Of a stretch of 64,000 bases of DNA, positions 52,298 to 61,813 are shown piece after piece; positions within the stretch are counted from its first letter, which is position 1; every line of letters begins with the position of its first letter. The stretch is taken from positions 124,001 to 188,000 of the forward strand of contig NC_002967.9 of assembly GCF_000008185.1 (NCBI RefSeq), written 5' to 3'. Source of the stretch: Treponema denticola ATCC 35405. GTDB lineage: Bacteria; Spirochaetota; Spirochaetia; Treponematales; Treponemataceae. Under the pieces are notes generated by a model, which was given only the letters and a program-made list of their open reading frames with translations, had not been told where the DNA came from and did no database searches. The position numbers and the translations under genes are program-made.

Positions 52298-54376
52298 TTA
52301 TTCTAAATTGATTTTTTCAAACATTTTTTTATAATATAAGGCAACATAATCATTTGGAAATATTTCCAAAATTTTATCAAAATATTTACCGGCGGCTTCA
52401 ACTCCCTTAGTCGATAAGACCTTTAAAGCATTTTCCATATAGTGCTGTGTGCTGTATTTTAAATCACGAATAGAATCATCATCACCATCATATACTTCAT
52501 ATAAAAAAACATCTTTGTTCAATGTATTTTTAATCTTCTGTATGGGCCTAATATAATGTTCAGAAATATCATTAAGAGAATCATAAATTCTATCAGAAAT
52601 AATAATGCAGGAAGAGTATTTTTTTGTAGATTCCTGCAAAACTTCTGCGATGTGGTAGGCGTTAGAAATAATAATACTATCCATTCGTGTTGAATTGCCT
52701 ATGATACCTAAAAGAATATCACCCATATCAATTCCTATCCCTATTTTTATAGGGGAAGAGTTAGGTGCTGCAATACTATTATCGCGAATAGCCTTTTGTA
52801 TAGCTATTCCGCATGAAAGAGCCGCGTTTGCTCCATCAGGAAATAAAGCAAAAAAACCGTCTCCCAAGTATTTTGTTATTACACCATTATATTTCCGAAC
52901 AATTGGAGCTACCAATGCAAAATACTCATTCAATAATTCAAAAACTTGATTGGGTGCAAGTTTTTCTGAAGTGTGAGTAAAGGAACGGATATCTATCGAA
53001 ATGATGGGCATTGTAAGCTCAACACTATCTCCCAGTTGAACATCCGCTATGGACTTTTTATTCAAAAGCTCTACAATCTGATCCGGTACAAACCGAATAA
53101 GAGATCTATTTATAAGCTTCATTTCTACACTTAGATCTTCTATCTTAGTTATCGAACCGGAATAGTCATCCAAGACCATTATAGACAATATAATAACCGC
53201 AAAAACCGTCCCTATCTGAATAAAAAAATCTCCCGATATAATGCCTAAAGAAACAAATAAGTCATAAACACCGAATAAGAACAATACAGATGTCGCAGTA
53301 AATATCCATACGGAAAATTCTTTCTTTTTTTTCAAACCTATTATTGCAATACTGATAATATAACTTACACAAAACAAAGCAAAAACTTGGTAGTAACCCA
53401 ATAAAAATGTTGAAATCTCAGGCGGAAGAACTATAGTGGAAATAGCATATAAAATTGATACGGATAATATAATTATATAAGGAATCTTAAATCGTAATTT
53501 TAAAGCCTTAGTTATAAAAATCGTAAATAAAATTATAGGCAGAGGAACGGTAACACACCTCATAATAAAATTAAATAACCATGGAGTATTGAGAAATAAA
53601 ATATCAAAAATATAAGGATAAAAGAAAATCCCTCGCAAAGCCAGCACTATACAGGTCAAAGCAAACCAAATTACAAAGGATGAATCTTTATGAAAAAATG
53701 ACAGCATAAAGAAAAATAAAGCAACCGAAAAAGTTACGGCAAATATCATACCGGAAAAAATCAGGTCTTCTTTAAACATTGTTCCTATTTGAGTGGACTC
53801 CCCCAAAATAATCGGGCCTGAAATATAACCTTTATTATTAAAAAAATTGGAAACATTAATAACTATATTGGAGGTTCCATCTTTTAAGGGCCTAAAAGCT
53901 ATTTGAGAAGATCTGGTTCCCGGTCTTTCCGTTTCCCGATCTATACCGGGCTGCCCCTGCCTTTCAAGATCCATTCCATTTATTACAATACTGCAGCTGC
54001 TAAAAATAAGGGGGACTTGAATTGCATAAATAGTTTCCGGATCCATACCATATAATTCTAAACCGTAAGACCCGTAACCAAACACATTCTCTAAATCTTT
54101 ACTTGAAAAATCACCGGGGACCTTAGCATAAGATTCTTCAGTGCTGTTTCTTAAAGAATAAAATTGATTAGGCGTATAATGGAAATCTCCGCTTAAAGAA
54201 AAAAGGGCCGTCCCTGATAAGGTCTTAGCAGGAAGACTCACTTTACCGTTTTTTACTTCCAAATTTATGACTTTTTGTTCATAAATAGGTTTAAACAAAT
54301 TAGTTAGACACAAAAGAATCAATAGAAAACAAAAAGGAATAGATCCTAAAAATAACCGTTTCTTTTCTACCGTCAT
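52298..54376 (-). CDS. 7TM class III nucleotide cyclase, metal-site half (protein A)
   Basis: A 692-residue receptor. One membrane helix, an extracellular 7TMR-DISM-like beta domain (about 40-195), seven membrane helices (about 205-400), a class III cyclase domain (about 445-610) and a short helical TPR-like end. The metal-binding aspartates are intact: Asp462 in ISIDIRSFT and Asp506 in KYLGDGFF, with Lys502. At the transition-state positions, however, Asn is His575 and Arg is Val579 (SNAYHIAEVL). So a homodimer should not be active. It overlaps protein B by 4 bp (ATGA), and B has what A lacks. Confidence 0.85.
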   Translation of the reverse strand: MTVEKKRLFLGSIPFCFLLILLCLTNLFKPIYEQKVINLEVKNGKVSLPAKTLSGTALFSLSGDFHYTPNQFYSLRNSTEESYAKVPGDFSSKDLENVFGYGSYGLELYGMDPETIYAIQVPLIFSSCSIVINGMDLERQGQPGIDRETERPGTRSSQIAFRPLKDGTSNIVINVSNFFNNKGYISGPIILGESTQIGTMFKEDLIFSGMIFAVTFSVALFFFMLSFFHKDSSFVIWFALTCIVLALRGIFFYPYIFDILFLNTPWLFNFIMRCVTVPLPIILFTIFITKALKLRFKIPYIIILSVSILYAISTIVLPPEISTFLLGYYQVFALFCVSYIISIAIIGLKKKKEFSVWIFTATSVLFLFGVYDLFVSLGIISGDFFIQIGTVFAVIILSIMVLDDYSGSITKIEDLSVEMKLINRSLIRFVPDQIVELLNKKSIADVQLGDSVELTMPIISIDIRSFTHTSEKLAPNQVFELLNEYFALVAPIVRKYNGVITKYLGDGFFALFPDGANAALSCGIAIQKAIRDNSIAAPNSSPIKIGIGIDMGDILLGIIGNSTRMDSIIISNAYHIAEVLQESTKKYSSCIIISDRIYDSLNDISEHYIRPIQKIKNTLNKDVFLYEVYDGDDDSIRDLKYSTQHYMENALKVLSTKGVEAAGKYFDKILEIFPNDYVALYYKKMFEKINLE

Positions 54377-56244
54377 AATTTTTTTACCTCATATATTCTA
54401 ACCGGTTCATCTTTTCCTCTAAATCTTACCAAGCCGTTATATTCAAATTTAACTTCATTTATAGGGAGATTAGTTACATTTTTTTTAACAACTTCACTGA
54501 TAAAAATATTTACTCCTTTTTTTAGAGCATAAAAATGAAGTCTGGAAGCAACATTTACAACATCGGATATAACTGTGCTGTCCATTCTTTCCTCTTCTCC
54601 AATCGTACCAAGCATAAGTCTTCCATAATGTATACCTACTGCAAGGTCTATTTTAGGCAATTTATTTATTTCCCTTTCCATATTTTCAAATTGAACTACG
54701 GATTTAATTTTAAGCATACATTTTATAACATCATCTGCCGAACCGTGAAAAAGAACCATTAAACCTTCAGTTAAATATTTGTCGATAAATCCGTTATGAG
54801 CTTGAATAATAGGATTGATATTTGACAAAGTATCATTATAAATTCTAAGAAGACCCAGCCGCTCTTTTTCCGTCTCCAAACCTGTATAAATTCCTAAATG
54901 AATAAAGGCTATATACATGTCTTTTAAAATATTATCCCCCAACTTAATATCAACATGTTTTTTTCTTAAAAAATTCATAAATTCGTTAGGAACAAATTTT
55001 GCAAGAGCTTCGTTCGTCGCTTCTATCTGCTTTGTAATTCCGATAACCCTATCAGAGCTGTCTCTAAAATTACGCAAAACAACAATGGCCATTGGAATCA
55101 ATAAGACCAAAACACCTATATGTGATAGGAAAAAACCCTGTATAATCCTATTTGCAATTAAAACATCTCTTACACCTAAAATTAAAAAGATTGAAAAGCC
55201 TGTCAGAAAAAGAATAGCTGATGCATCTTTCCGTGAAGCGGCTTTCATAACAATTATTACATTATATGCTGCAAACAATAAAACATAGATTTGCGCAGGC
55301 TGAAGCAGTGCAGATGAAACTCTCATAGGAGCAAAAATATTTATGATAATATACAATATTCCTGGAGCAAGCATAATAAACCAATATCTGCTTTTTATTT
55401 TGCTAAAAAGGTTGTTTATAAACAATGCTGCAAATATGATACCCAATGAAATCGTCATATAACCTATTCTAAAAAGAGCCTCCCCGCTAATGCCGGGTAT
55501 TATTGTTGTAAGTAAAAATTCATCGTAGCAGCAAATTCTTAAAGAAAAATTAGCCGCCAACAAACCGAAATAAAGAGATTGTTTTTCTTTAGGATAAAAA
55601 ATAAACAAAGAAATAAAAAATGTAGCAGCCAACAAAAGGATACCGGCCAATATAGTCAGAGTTAAAACGCTTGCATTTTTTGCATTTAAAAGATCAGAGT
55701 AAAAACCGAATTCGATGGGCTTTAAAAAACCGGCCTTATTATCACAAAAATTAGAAACATGAAAAACTAATGTTACTTCTTCCTTCCCAAAAGTCGGAAG
55801 GATAATAAACGGGGCATCCCAATTAAAGACTTCAAATTTACGTGAATTACCTACAACACCGCTTCTATAAATTTCTTTCCCTTCAAGATATGCAATAAAG
55901 GCGGAAGAAACTGTTGCTGTTTTTATTGCATATACACCACTTGTAGAAAGATTTTTTATTCTTAAAGCATATGTCCCATATCCGTAAATCGACAAACCGT
56001 CTCCATACTTATGCCAAGATGTATTTATATTCTCATAACGGGTATATTTAGTAAAATCTTCCAAAGGGCTAACAAATTTGTTTGGAATAAAAATCCATTC
56101 TCCTTCCAGTACTTGTATATCACCTACGGATATATTTTCAGCATCAAAAACACCTTTTACGACAGTATCTAAACGAGGCTCGGCAGGCTTTATACACGAA
56201 GCTAAAAACAGAGAACAGATAAAAATCAGAGTAAACTTTTTCAC
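54373..56244 (-). CDS. 7TM class III nucleotide cyclase, transition-state half (protein B)
   Basis: A 623-residue paralogue of protein A with the same layout. It starts with a lipoprotein signal (VKKFTLIFICSLFLASC) at a GTG at 56244, chosen because GGAG lies 7 bases upstream; the longer ATG frame would hide that site. In its cyclase domain the metal residues are lost (His449 for Asp in IAFIHLGIYT; TEG for GDG, Glu493), yet Asp561, Asn564 and Arg568 in ISDVVNVASRL and Lys489 are kept. It therefore complements A. A lipid-anchored 7TM protein is itself unusual. Transcribed first, then A. Confidence 0.83.
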   Translation of the reverse strand: MKKFTLIFICSLFLASCIKPAEPRLDTVVKGVFDAENISVGDIQVLEGEWIFIPNKFVSPLEDFTKYTRYENINTSWHKYGDGLSIYGYGTYALRIKNLSTSGVYAIKTATVSSAFIAYLEGKEIYRSGVVGNSRKFEVFNWDAPFIILPTFGKEEVTLVFHVSNFCDNKAGFLKPIEFGFYSDLLNAKNASVLTLTILAGILLLAATFFISLFIFYPKEKQSLYFGLLAANFSLRICCYDEFLLTTIIPGISGEALFRIGYMTISLGIIFAALFINNLFSKIKSRYWFIMLAPGILYIIINIFAPMRVSSALLQPAQIYVLLFAAYNVIIVMKAASRKDASAILFLTGFSIFLILGVRDVLIANRIIQGFFLSHIGVLVLLIPMAIVVLRNFRDSSDRVIGITKQIEATNEALAKFVPNEFMNFLRKKHVDIKLGDNILKDMYIAFIHLGIYTGLETEKERLGLLRIYNDTLSNINPIIQAHNGFIDKYLTEGLMVLFHGSADDVIKCMLKIKSVVQFENMEREINKLPKIDLAVGIHYGRLMLGTIGEEERMDSTVISDVVNVASRLHFYALKKGVNIFISEVVKKNVTNLPINEVKFEYNGLVRFRGKDEPVRIYEVKKL

Positions 56245-56326
56245 ACACTTACTCCACAAGCGGGGATCTTGAGTATAAAAACATATACTCAATAACGGAT
56301 ATTGTCAATAGGGGACACTGAATTAT

Positions 56327-56342
56327 CACGGAAATCAATTTT
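56327..56342 (+). repeat. Single copy of the MITE-end motif downstream of the propeller cyclase
   Basis: CACGGAAATCAATTTT, identical to 59762-59777. Together the two direct copies bracket the propeller cyclase gene about 3.4 kb apart. The sequence inside the rest of the small element is not present here. Confidence 0.7.
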
Positions 56343-56433
56343 GTAATATTTTTTTAATAAAAGAGGCATCCATAAGAGTTTTAAACATAATATTTGCTCC
56401 GTATTATTCTGCAGATATACTGCCCTTACTGCC

Positions 56434-59400
56434 TTACATTCCTATATGTTTTATTACCGCAGCGATAGTTCTTCCGATATCGGGTTCCAAGAGCGTGCGG
56501 TCAAGCTGTGCGATGACGGAGCGGCATTCAATGAATTCTTTATTTTTATACAGTGCTACGAGCCGTCCATACAAGGCTTTCACTTCTTCTCTATCGGACA
56601 CTTTGTCGGAGGCAGCATATTTTACGTAGTAGCATGGTATCAGCCCTTTTCCTTTTAAGTTTTGGTCGGGACGCTTATGAAGCCCGTATTTACCGCGGAT
56701 TAATGCCGCTGTCGACTCGGAAACGGTACACGCCGTCGGAGACGTAACCGATTCAAGGCGAAATGCGGTATTTACCGTGTCGCCGAACACATCGAAGATA
56801 TATTTATGTACCCCTACAATACCGCCGGTAATTGCACCCGAAGATATACCGATTTTAATGCTGAAGCAGCTGTCGTTCTCTTTGTTAAAAGTTTCTAAGC
56901 TGCGCAGCATCGCTACTGCCGCATCCACAACCCGCTCCGCGTGATTTTTTTCGTTCGTCAGCCCCGAACAGGCGAGGTACCCGTCACCGAGCGTTTTTAT
57001 CCGCTCACAACCGTATAAATCCATAATACCGTCAAAGTGCGTAAAAAGCGAGTTTAACCCCGAAATAACCGCATCGGGGGTGTTGTGTCCCGACCATTCG
57101 GTAAAGCCTACGACGTCGGCAAACAAAACCGTTACCGCAGGATAGAGTTTCGGCTTTGACTCACCCATTTTAATAAGCTCATCGATGATCGAAAGCGGCA
57201 GTGTATTTTTTAACAGTTTGTCGCTTTTTTCTTTTTCGTCGGCAAGTTCTTTCGTTTTTTCTTTCACTTTTTTGTCCAATTCTTGCGCTCTGTGTTGCAG
57301 TGCCCTAAAGCGGAGCTGCACGGCAAAGAATATGAGTGCGCTTCCCAGTAAAACCATCGAGAGATAAAACCAAACTGTTTGATAAAAAAACGGACGTTTA
57401 TAAAACGAAACGCGGGAGCCGTCTCTGTTCAATATGCCGTCATTATTCGCAGCCCGCACTTTAAATACGTAATTTCCCGGATTTAAATTTGTATACGCAA
57501 TTTCCCGTGTTGTGCCGCATGAACGCCATTCGGAATCGTAACCGTCAAGTTTATATTCAAACTGAACACGTTGCGGAATGGTATAGCTGAGTGCTGTAAA
57601 TTTAAATAAAATGCGCTTTATCCTTGCGGAAACCTGAAGAACCCCCTCCGCAGCGTCGAATCGCTTGCCGTCTAAAAAGATATTTTCAATAACGACCGGC
57701 GGTTCATATTTATTGGGAACATAGCCTGACGGATCGCAGACGGAAACGCCCTTGATAGTCGGAATAAAAAGAATATTGTCTTCGGTAATGTATGCCCATG
57801 CGTTTGCCGCCAATTGCCCTGTCAGTCCGTCAAGACGGTTATATCGAAAAAGGTTTTCGGCGGGTGTTTTGTTAAGTACCGCCTGCACAAAGGCGTCATT
57901 TTTAACGAACAGCAGTTCTTTCGCTGTTACAATCCATAAATTGTTTTCGGCATCGTTTAAGATATTGAATACACTGTTGCCGCTCCTTCCGATTGCCTGC
58001 GCTGCAGAATAAAACGTGCCGTCTTTATATAAAGTAAGCCCTTCGCTCGTACAAAACCACATATTGCCGTAACTGTCTTCGACAATACGGAAGACGATGT
58101 TTCCGCTTAAGCCGTTTTCCTTTATAAGGATACGCTCAATATGAATGCGGGGCATGCCTTCGGCAAGTCCCGACAGAGCAATTTCAACCGCACCACCTCC
58201 GTCCGTTCCCAACCACAGCTTGCCGTTCGAGCTTTTAAGCGCACATAAAATAAACAGATTCGGCAGTCCGTCTTCACGGGTAAATGCCGTAACCGTTCCG
58301 TTATAGTACAAGGCAGGACATGCAGTCGTCCCTATCCACATGACATTGTCTCTGCCGGAATACGAAAAGCGGATACGATTATTGGGAAGTCCGTCATTTT
58401 TCGTAATGCTGCGTATCGAACCGTCTTTGGAAAAGATTAAAAGCCCTTTATCAGAATATGTCGCAAAAAATAAAGAGCCGTCCGAATCTTCCCTCACCTG
58501 TCTGACGCGAAGGCCCTTAAGTATTTCCGATACTGAATCGATTTGTCCGCTGCGTTCTAATGAAAGGCCGGAACTTTTAATACAGGCAATACCGTCGTCT
58601 TTTGCAATCCAAATATTTTTATCTGCATCCTGAATAACGGCATTTGCCGCCTCAGCCGGTAACGACTTTTCACTTGTAAGATCGAGAAACTTCCCTCTGC
58701 TGAATTTGCCGATACCGCCGTGTTCCATCCCTACCCACAGATTATTCTCGCGGTCTTGGCACAGGCTTGAAACAATATTATTTGGAAGACCGTTACTTTC
58801 GGAAAACGCTTCAGGGTCTCCTGTTCCAAGCGTAACGACTCCCCTATTGGTAGCGGCATATAATGTTCCGTTCAGAGTTTGCAAAAATTCGTTTATGCTC
58901 GTACCGCGCAGGTATTCTAAATCGATAATTTCGGCAATTGTATCGCCTTTTACTTTTACGATTTTGCCGTCCTTAGTACCGAACCAGATAACGCCGTCCG
59001 AAGACACATAAGCCGTCGAAAAAGTATAATCCTGCACCGCAGCAAAAGACGGCAGCGGCACTGCCTTTCCCGCCCGTATCGCCGTAATGCCTTTGAGGTT
59101 GGTGCCGACAAAAACCATATCCTGCACTGGCAATATAAACGAAATAAGACCGAGTCCGCTCCCATCTTCGCTGAGAACCGGCATAAAACCGCCGCTTGCG
59201 CTTTTGCATACCAGTCCGTTCGCTGTTCCGACCCAAAGGGTATTGTTCTTGTCGAATTTAACCGCACGGACAGATAAGTTGGGAAGTCCGTCTTCCAGTC
59301 CGTAGCGGGTGAAGGTTTTGTTTTTGTATTCGTATAAGCCGGTTGCATTCGTACCTACCCACAGGCTGCCGTGTACATCTTCACACAAAACGCGTGGCGA

Positions 59401-59661
59401 TATGCCGGTAAATCCATGTTCCTCTTCGGTAAATTCGGTAAAGACTTCCCCGTCAAACCTGATGAGCCCGTCATACGAGGCGAGCCAAATATAACCGGTT
59501 TCATCTTGCATAATGTCAAGAATTCTGTTTGACGGAAGTCCGTTTGTATCTGACCAAAATGTTTGCACTGACCCTGCAAGGTTGTTAAACGAAATTTCCG
59601 ACTGAAGCGGAAGCATAACCGGCAGAATAACTGCCGCAATTAAAAATATTTTTTTCAGCAT
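56434..59661 (-). CDS. Sensor adenylate/guanylate cyclase with regulator-propeller domains
   Basis: A 1075-residue membrane cyclase. After a signal peptide, about 13 short repeats of the two-component regulator propeller type (GYIWLASYDGLIRFDG, GSLWVGTNATGLYEY, NTLWVGTANGLV and so on) form two beta-propellers outside the membrane, then a Y_Y_Y-like domain, one membrane helix, a coiled coil and a complete class III cyclase with LFADVVGFT, KTLGDGY, DVFGDTVNTAFRLES. All catalytic residues are present. I start at the ATG at 59661 (GGAG 5 bases upstream). The gene is clearly richer in G+C than its neighbours, suggesting recent transfer from another treponeme. Confidence 0.88.
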   Translation of the reverse strand: MLKKIFLIAAVILPVMLPLQSEISFNNLAGSVQTFWSDTNGLPSNRILDIMQDETGYIWLASYDGLIRFDGEVFTEFTEEEHGFTGISPRVLCEDVHGSLWVGTNATGLYEYKNKTFTRYGLEDGLPNLSVRAVKFDKNNTLWVGTANGLVCKSASGGFMPVLSEDGSGLGLISFILPVQDMVFVGTNLKGITAIRAGKAVPLPSFAAVQDYTFSTAYVSSDGVIWFGTKDGKIVKVKGDTIAEIIDLEYLRGTSINEFLQTLNGTLYAATNRGVVTLGTGDPEAFSESNGLPNNIVSSLCQDRENNLWVGMEHGGIGKFSRGKFLDLTSEKSLPAEAANAVIQDADKNIWIAKDDGIACIKSSGLSLERSGQIDSVSEILKGLRVRQVREDSDGSLFFATYSDKGLLIFSKDGSIRSITKNDGLPNNRIRFSYSGRDNVMWIGTTACPALYYNGTVTAFTREDGLPNLFILCALKSSNGKLWLGTDGGGAVEIALSGLAEGMPRIHIERILIKENGLSGNIVFRIVEDSYGNMWFCTSEGLTLYKDGTFYSAAQAIGRSGNSVFNILNDAENNLWIVTAKELLFVKNDAFVQAVLNKTPAENLFRYNRLDGLTGQLAANAWAYITEDNILFIPTIKGVSVCDPSGYVPNKYEPPVVIENIFLDGKRFDAAEGVLQVSARIKRILFKFTALSYTIPQRVQFEYKLDGYDSEWRSCGTTREIAYTNLNPGNYVFKVRAANNDGILNRDGSRVSFYKRPFFYQTVWFYLSMVLLGSALIFFAVQLRFRALQHRAQELDKKVKEKTKELADEKEKSDKLLKNTLPLSIIDELIKMGESKPKLYPAVTVLFADVVGFTEWSGHNTPDAVISGLNSLFTHFDGIMDLYGCERIKTLGDGYLACSGLTNEKNHAERVVDAAVAMLRSLETFNKENDSCFSIKIGISSGAITGGIVGVHKYIFDVFGDTVNTAFRLESVTSPTACTVSESTAALIRGKYGLHKRPDQNLKGKGLIPCYYVKYAASDKVSDREEVKALYGRLVALYKNKEFIECRSVIAQLDRTLLEPDIGRTIAAVIKHIGM

Positions 59662-59760
59662 ACTTTCTCCATAATGGTTAGTGGATAGTTTAATTGGTGA
59701 TATGTGAATTTTCCACATTACTTATGTTATCACAAACACCGCAGTTTTACAAGAGAATAT

Positions 59761-59902
59761 ACACGGAAATCAATTTTTGAAAAATGATACTACAATTGAA
59801 TTTGTTCTATCTATGTTTTTAGAAAAATAGAACACTTTCTAACATTTTTCTCATATTTTCAGTTTTAAAATCTGTGAAAATGGCAAAAATTGATTTCCCT
59901 GT
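59761..59902 (+). mobile_element. MITE-like element of about 142 bp with 19-bp terminal inverted repeats
   Basis: Left end ACACGGAAATCAATTTTTG (59761-59779); the reverse complement of the right end (59884-59902) differs by one base. Between them is A/T-rich DNA with GTTCTAT/ATAGAAC near the middle and no reading frame of note. It occupies most of the 337-bp gene-free stretch between the propeller cyclase and the eda-kdgK fusion. Nothing else is seen in that stretch. Confidence 0.65.
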
Positions 59903-59998
59903 AGGGAGGATTATTTAAGTGACAAATAATAAGATTTATGCTAAAATATCCCGATATAAATTTTAAAGACAAAACAAATTTAGTAAGGGATTTATTAT

Positions 59999-61771
59999 AT
60001 GAATAAAATCTTTAAACAAATAGAAAAAATAGGCATTGTACCTGTCATCGTTTTAGACAATGAAAAAGACGCTTTTCCTTTAGGGAAAGCCCTCTCTACC
60101 GCCGGTCTTCTCTGTGCCGAAATCACATTTAGAACGGAAGCAGCCGAAAAAGCTATTAAAGTTTTTGCAAAAAACTTTCCGGATTTTCTTATAGGAGCAG
60201 GCACGATTCTCTCTCCGGAACAAGCCGACAAAGCTATCGCTGCAGGAGCAAAATTCATAGTCAGCCCCGGACTCAATCCTAAGGTTGTAGAGCACTGCGT
60301 TAACTTAGGCTATCCGATAATTCCGGGAGTTTCCACCGCAGGAGAAATCGAACAGGCTATGAGCTTCGGCCTTGAAGTAGTCAAGTTTTTTCCGGCTGAG
60401 GCTGCAGGGGGCTTAAAATTTATAAAAGCTCTTTCCGCCCCTTACCCGAACATAAAATTTATGCCGACCGGAGGAATAAACGCCCAAAATATTGCGGAAT
60501 ATGCAGCCTTTTCAAAGGTAATAGCCTGCGGCGGAAGCTGGATGGTTTCAAAAGAGCTTATATCTTCAAAAGATTTTAAAAAAATAGAAGAAGAGTCTTC
60601 CATTGCATTACAAATAGTAAAAGAGGCTCGTAATCCTAAAAAAAGTCCAAGCGCTTTAACCGCATTTTCATACCCAAAAACCTCAACAGAAACAAAGTCC
60701 TCAATATCAAATGAAAGTTCTTTAAGCGGAAGCATTGAAACAAACAAAGCACCCAAAGTTATAACAATGGGCGAAATTATGCTCCGCCTTTCCCCCACGG
60801 GCTTTAACCGTTTTGTTCAAGCCGACGCGCTGGAATTGGTTTTCGGCGGAGCGGAGGCAAACGTCGCAGTTTCTTTAGCCAACTTCGGAATGCAGTCCTC
60901 ATACATAACAAAACTGCCGTCCCATGAGATAGGCCAAGCTGCAGTAAATTCCTTGCGTCGATACGGGGTAGATGTTTCAGGCATAGTCCGCGGAGGGAAG
61001 CGTGTAGGTATCTATTTTTTAGAAAAAGGAGCTTCTCAAAGAGCCTCCAAGGTAATATATGACAGAGCCAATTCAGCTATTGCCGAAGCCTCACTGAGTG
61101 ACTTTAACTGGAAAGAAATTTTTAAGGGTGCCTCATGGTTCCATTTTACAGGGATCACTCCCGCTTTAAGTAAAAATGCTGCCGAAATTTGCCTCGAAGC
61201 CTGCAAGACGGCAAGATCAATGGGTATTACCGTTTCATGCGACCTTAACTACCGCAAAAAACTTTGGACTCCCGATGAAGCAAAAGAAACTATGAGCAGT
61301 ATCTGCGAGTTTGTCGATATCTGTATTTCAAACGAAGAGGACGCAGAGCAAGTTTTCGGCATTACCTCAAAAAATACGGTTGTAAGCTCCGGCAAACTGA
61401 ATGAAAAGGGCTACAAAGAGGTTGCTGCAAAGTTATGCAAAAAATTCGGTTTTCAAAAAGTAGGAATAACCCTGAGAGAATCCACATCAGCCAGTGAAAA
61501 CAACTGGTCGGCCATGCTTTATACAAAAGGCAAAGCCTATTTTAGCAAAAAATACACAATGCAGGTTGTTGACCGCCTAGGAGGCGGCGACAGTTTTGCC
61601 GCAGCCTTAATCTGTGCCGAATTAAAAGGCTTTAAACCTCAAAAACAAATCGACTTTGCTTCAGCCGCCTCTTGCTTAAAACACTCCATAAACGGCGACT
61701 TTAACCAAGTTTCTTTTGATGAAGTTTTAACTCTTGCAAAAGGAGATGCTTCCGGAAGGGTGCAGCGGTAG
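59999..61771 (+). CDS. KDPG aldolase-KDG kinase fusion
   Basis: One chain of 590 residues joins two steps of the lower Entner-Doudoroff/uronate route. Residues 1 to about 205 are KDPG/KHG aldolase (Eda): Glu41 in AEITFRT and Schiff-base Lys129 in VVKFFPAE. A linker of about 45 residues rich in Ser and Thr joins a PfkB-type KDG kinase (about 255-590) with GGAEANVAVSLANFG and the catalytic Asp531 in RLGGGDSF. Kinase product KDPG is the aldolase substrate, so the fusion could channel it. Separate eda and kdgK are usual. It is monocistronic as far as seen. Confidence 0.9.
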   Translation: MNKIFKQIEKIGIVPVIVLDNEKDAFPLGKALSTAGLLCAEITFRTEAAEKAIKVFAKNFPDFLIGAGTILSPEQADKAIAAGAKFIVSPGLNPKVVEHCVNLGYPIIPGVSTAGEIEQAMSFGLEVVKFFPAEAAGGLKFIKALSAPYPNIKFMPTGGINAQNIAEYAAFSKVIACGGSWMVSKELISSKDFKKIEEESSIALQIVKEARNPKKSPSALTAFSYPKTSTETKSSISNESSLSGSIETNKAPKVITMGEIMLRLSPTGFNRFVQADALELVFGGAEANVAVSLANFGMQSSYITKLPSHEIGQAAVNSLRRYGVDVSGIVRGGKRVGIYFLEKGASQRASKVIYDRANSAIAEASLSDFNWKEIFKGASWFHFTGITPALSKNAAEICLEACKTARSMGITVSCDLNYRKKLWTPDEAKETMSSICEFVDICISNEEDAEQVFGITSKNTVVSSGKLNEKGYKEVAAKLCKKFGFQKVGITLRESTSASENNWSAMLYTKGKAYFSKKYTMQVVDRLGGGDSFAAALICAELKGFKPQKQIDFASAASCLKHSINGDFNQVSFDEVLTLAKGDASGRVQR

Positions 61772-61813
61772 GGGAAGAGGAAAAGCGTAAGCTGAGGCGG
61801 GTGGTGGGTAATT

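Noticed and set aside
58956-59348. Overlapping long frames on both strands within the propeller cyclase
   Set aside because: They have Arg/Cys-rich, low-complexity translations caused by the higher G+C of the gene and show no ribosome sites or family motifs.
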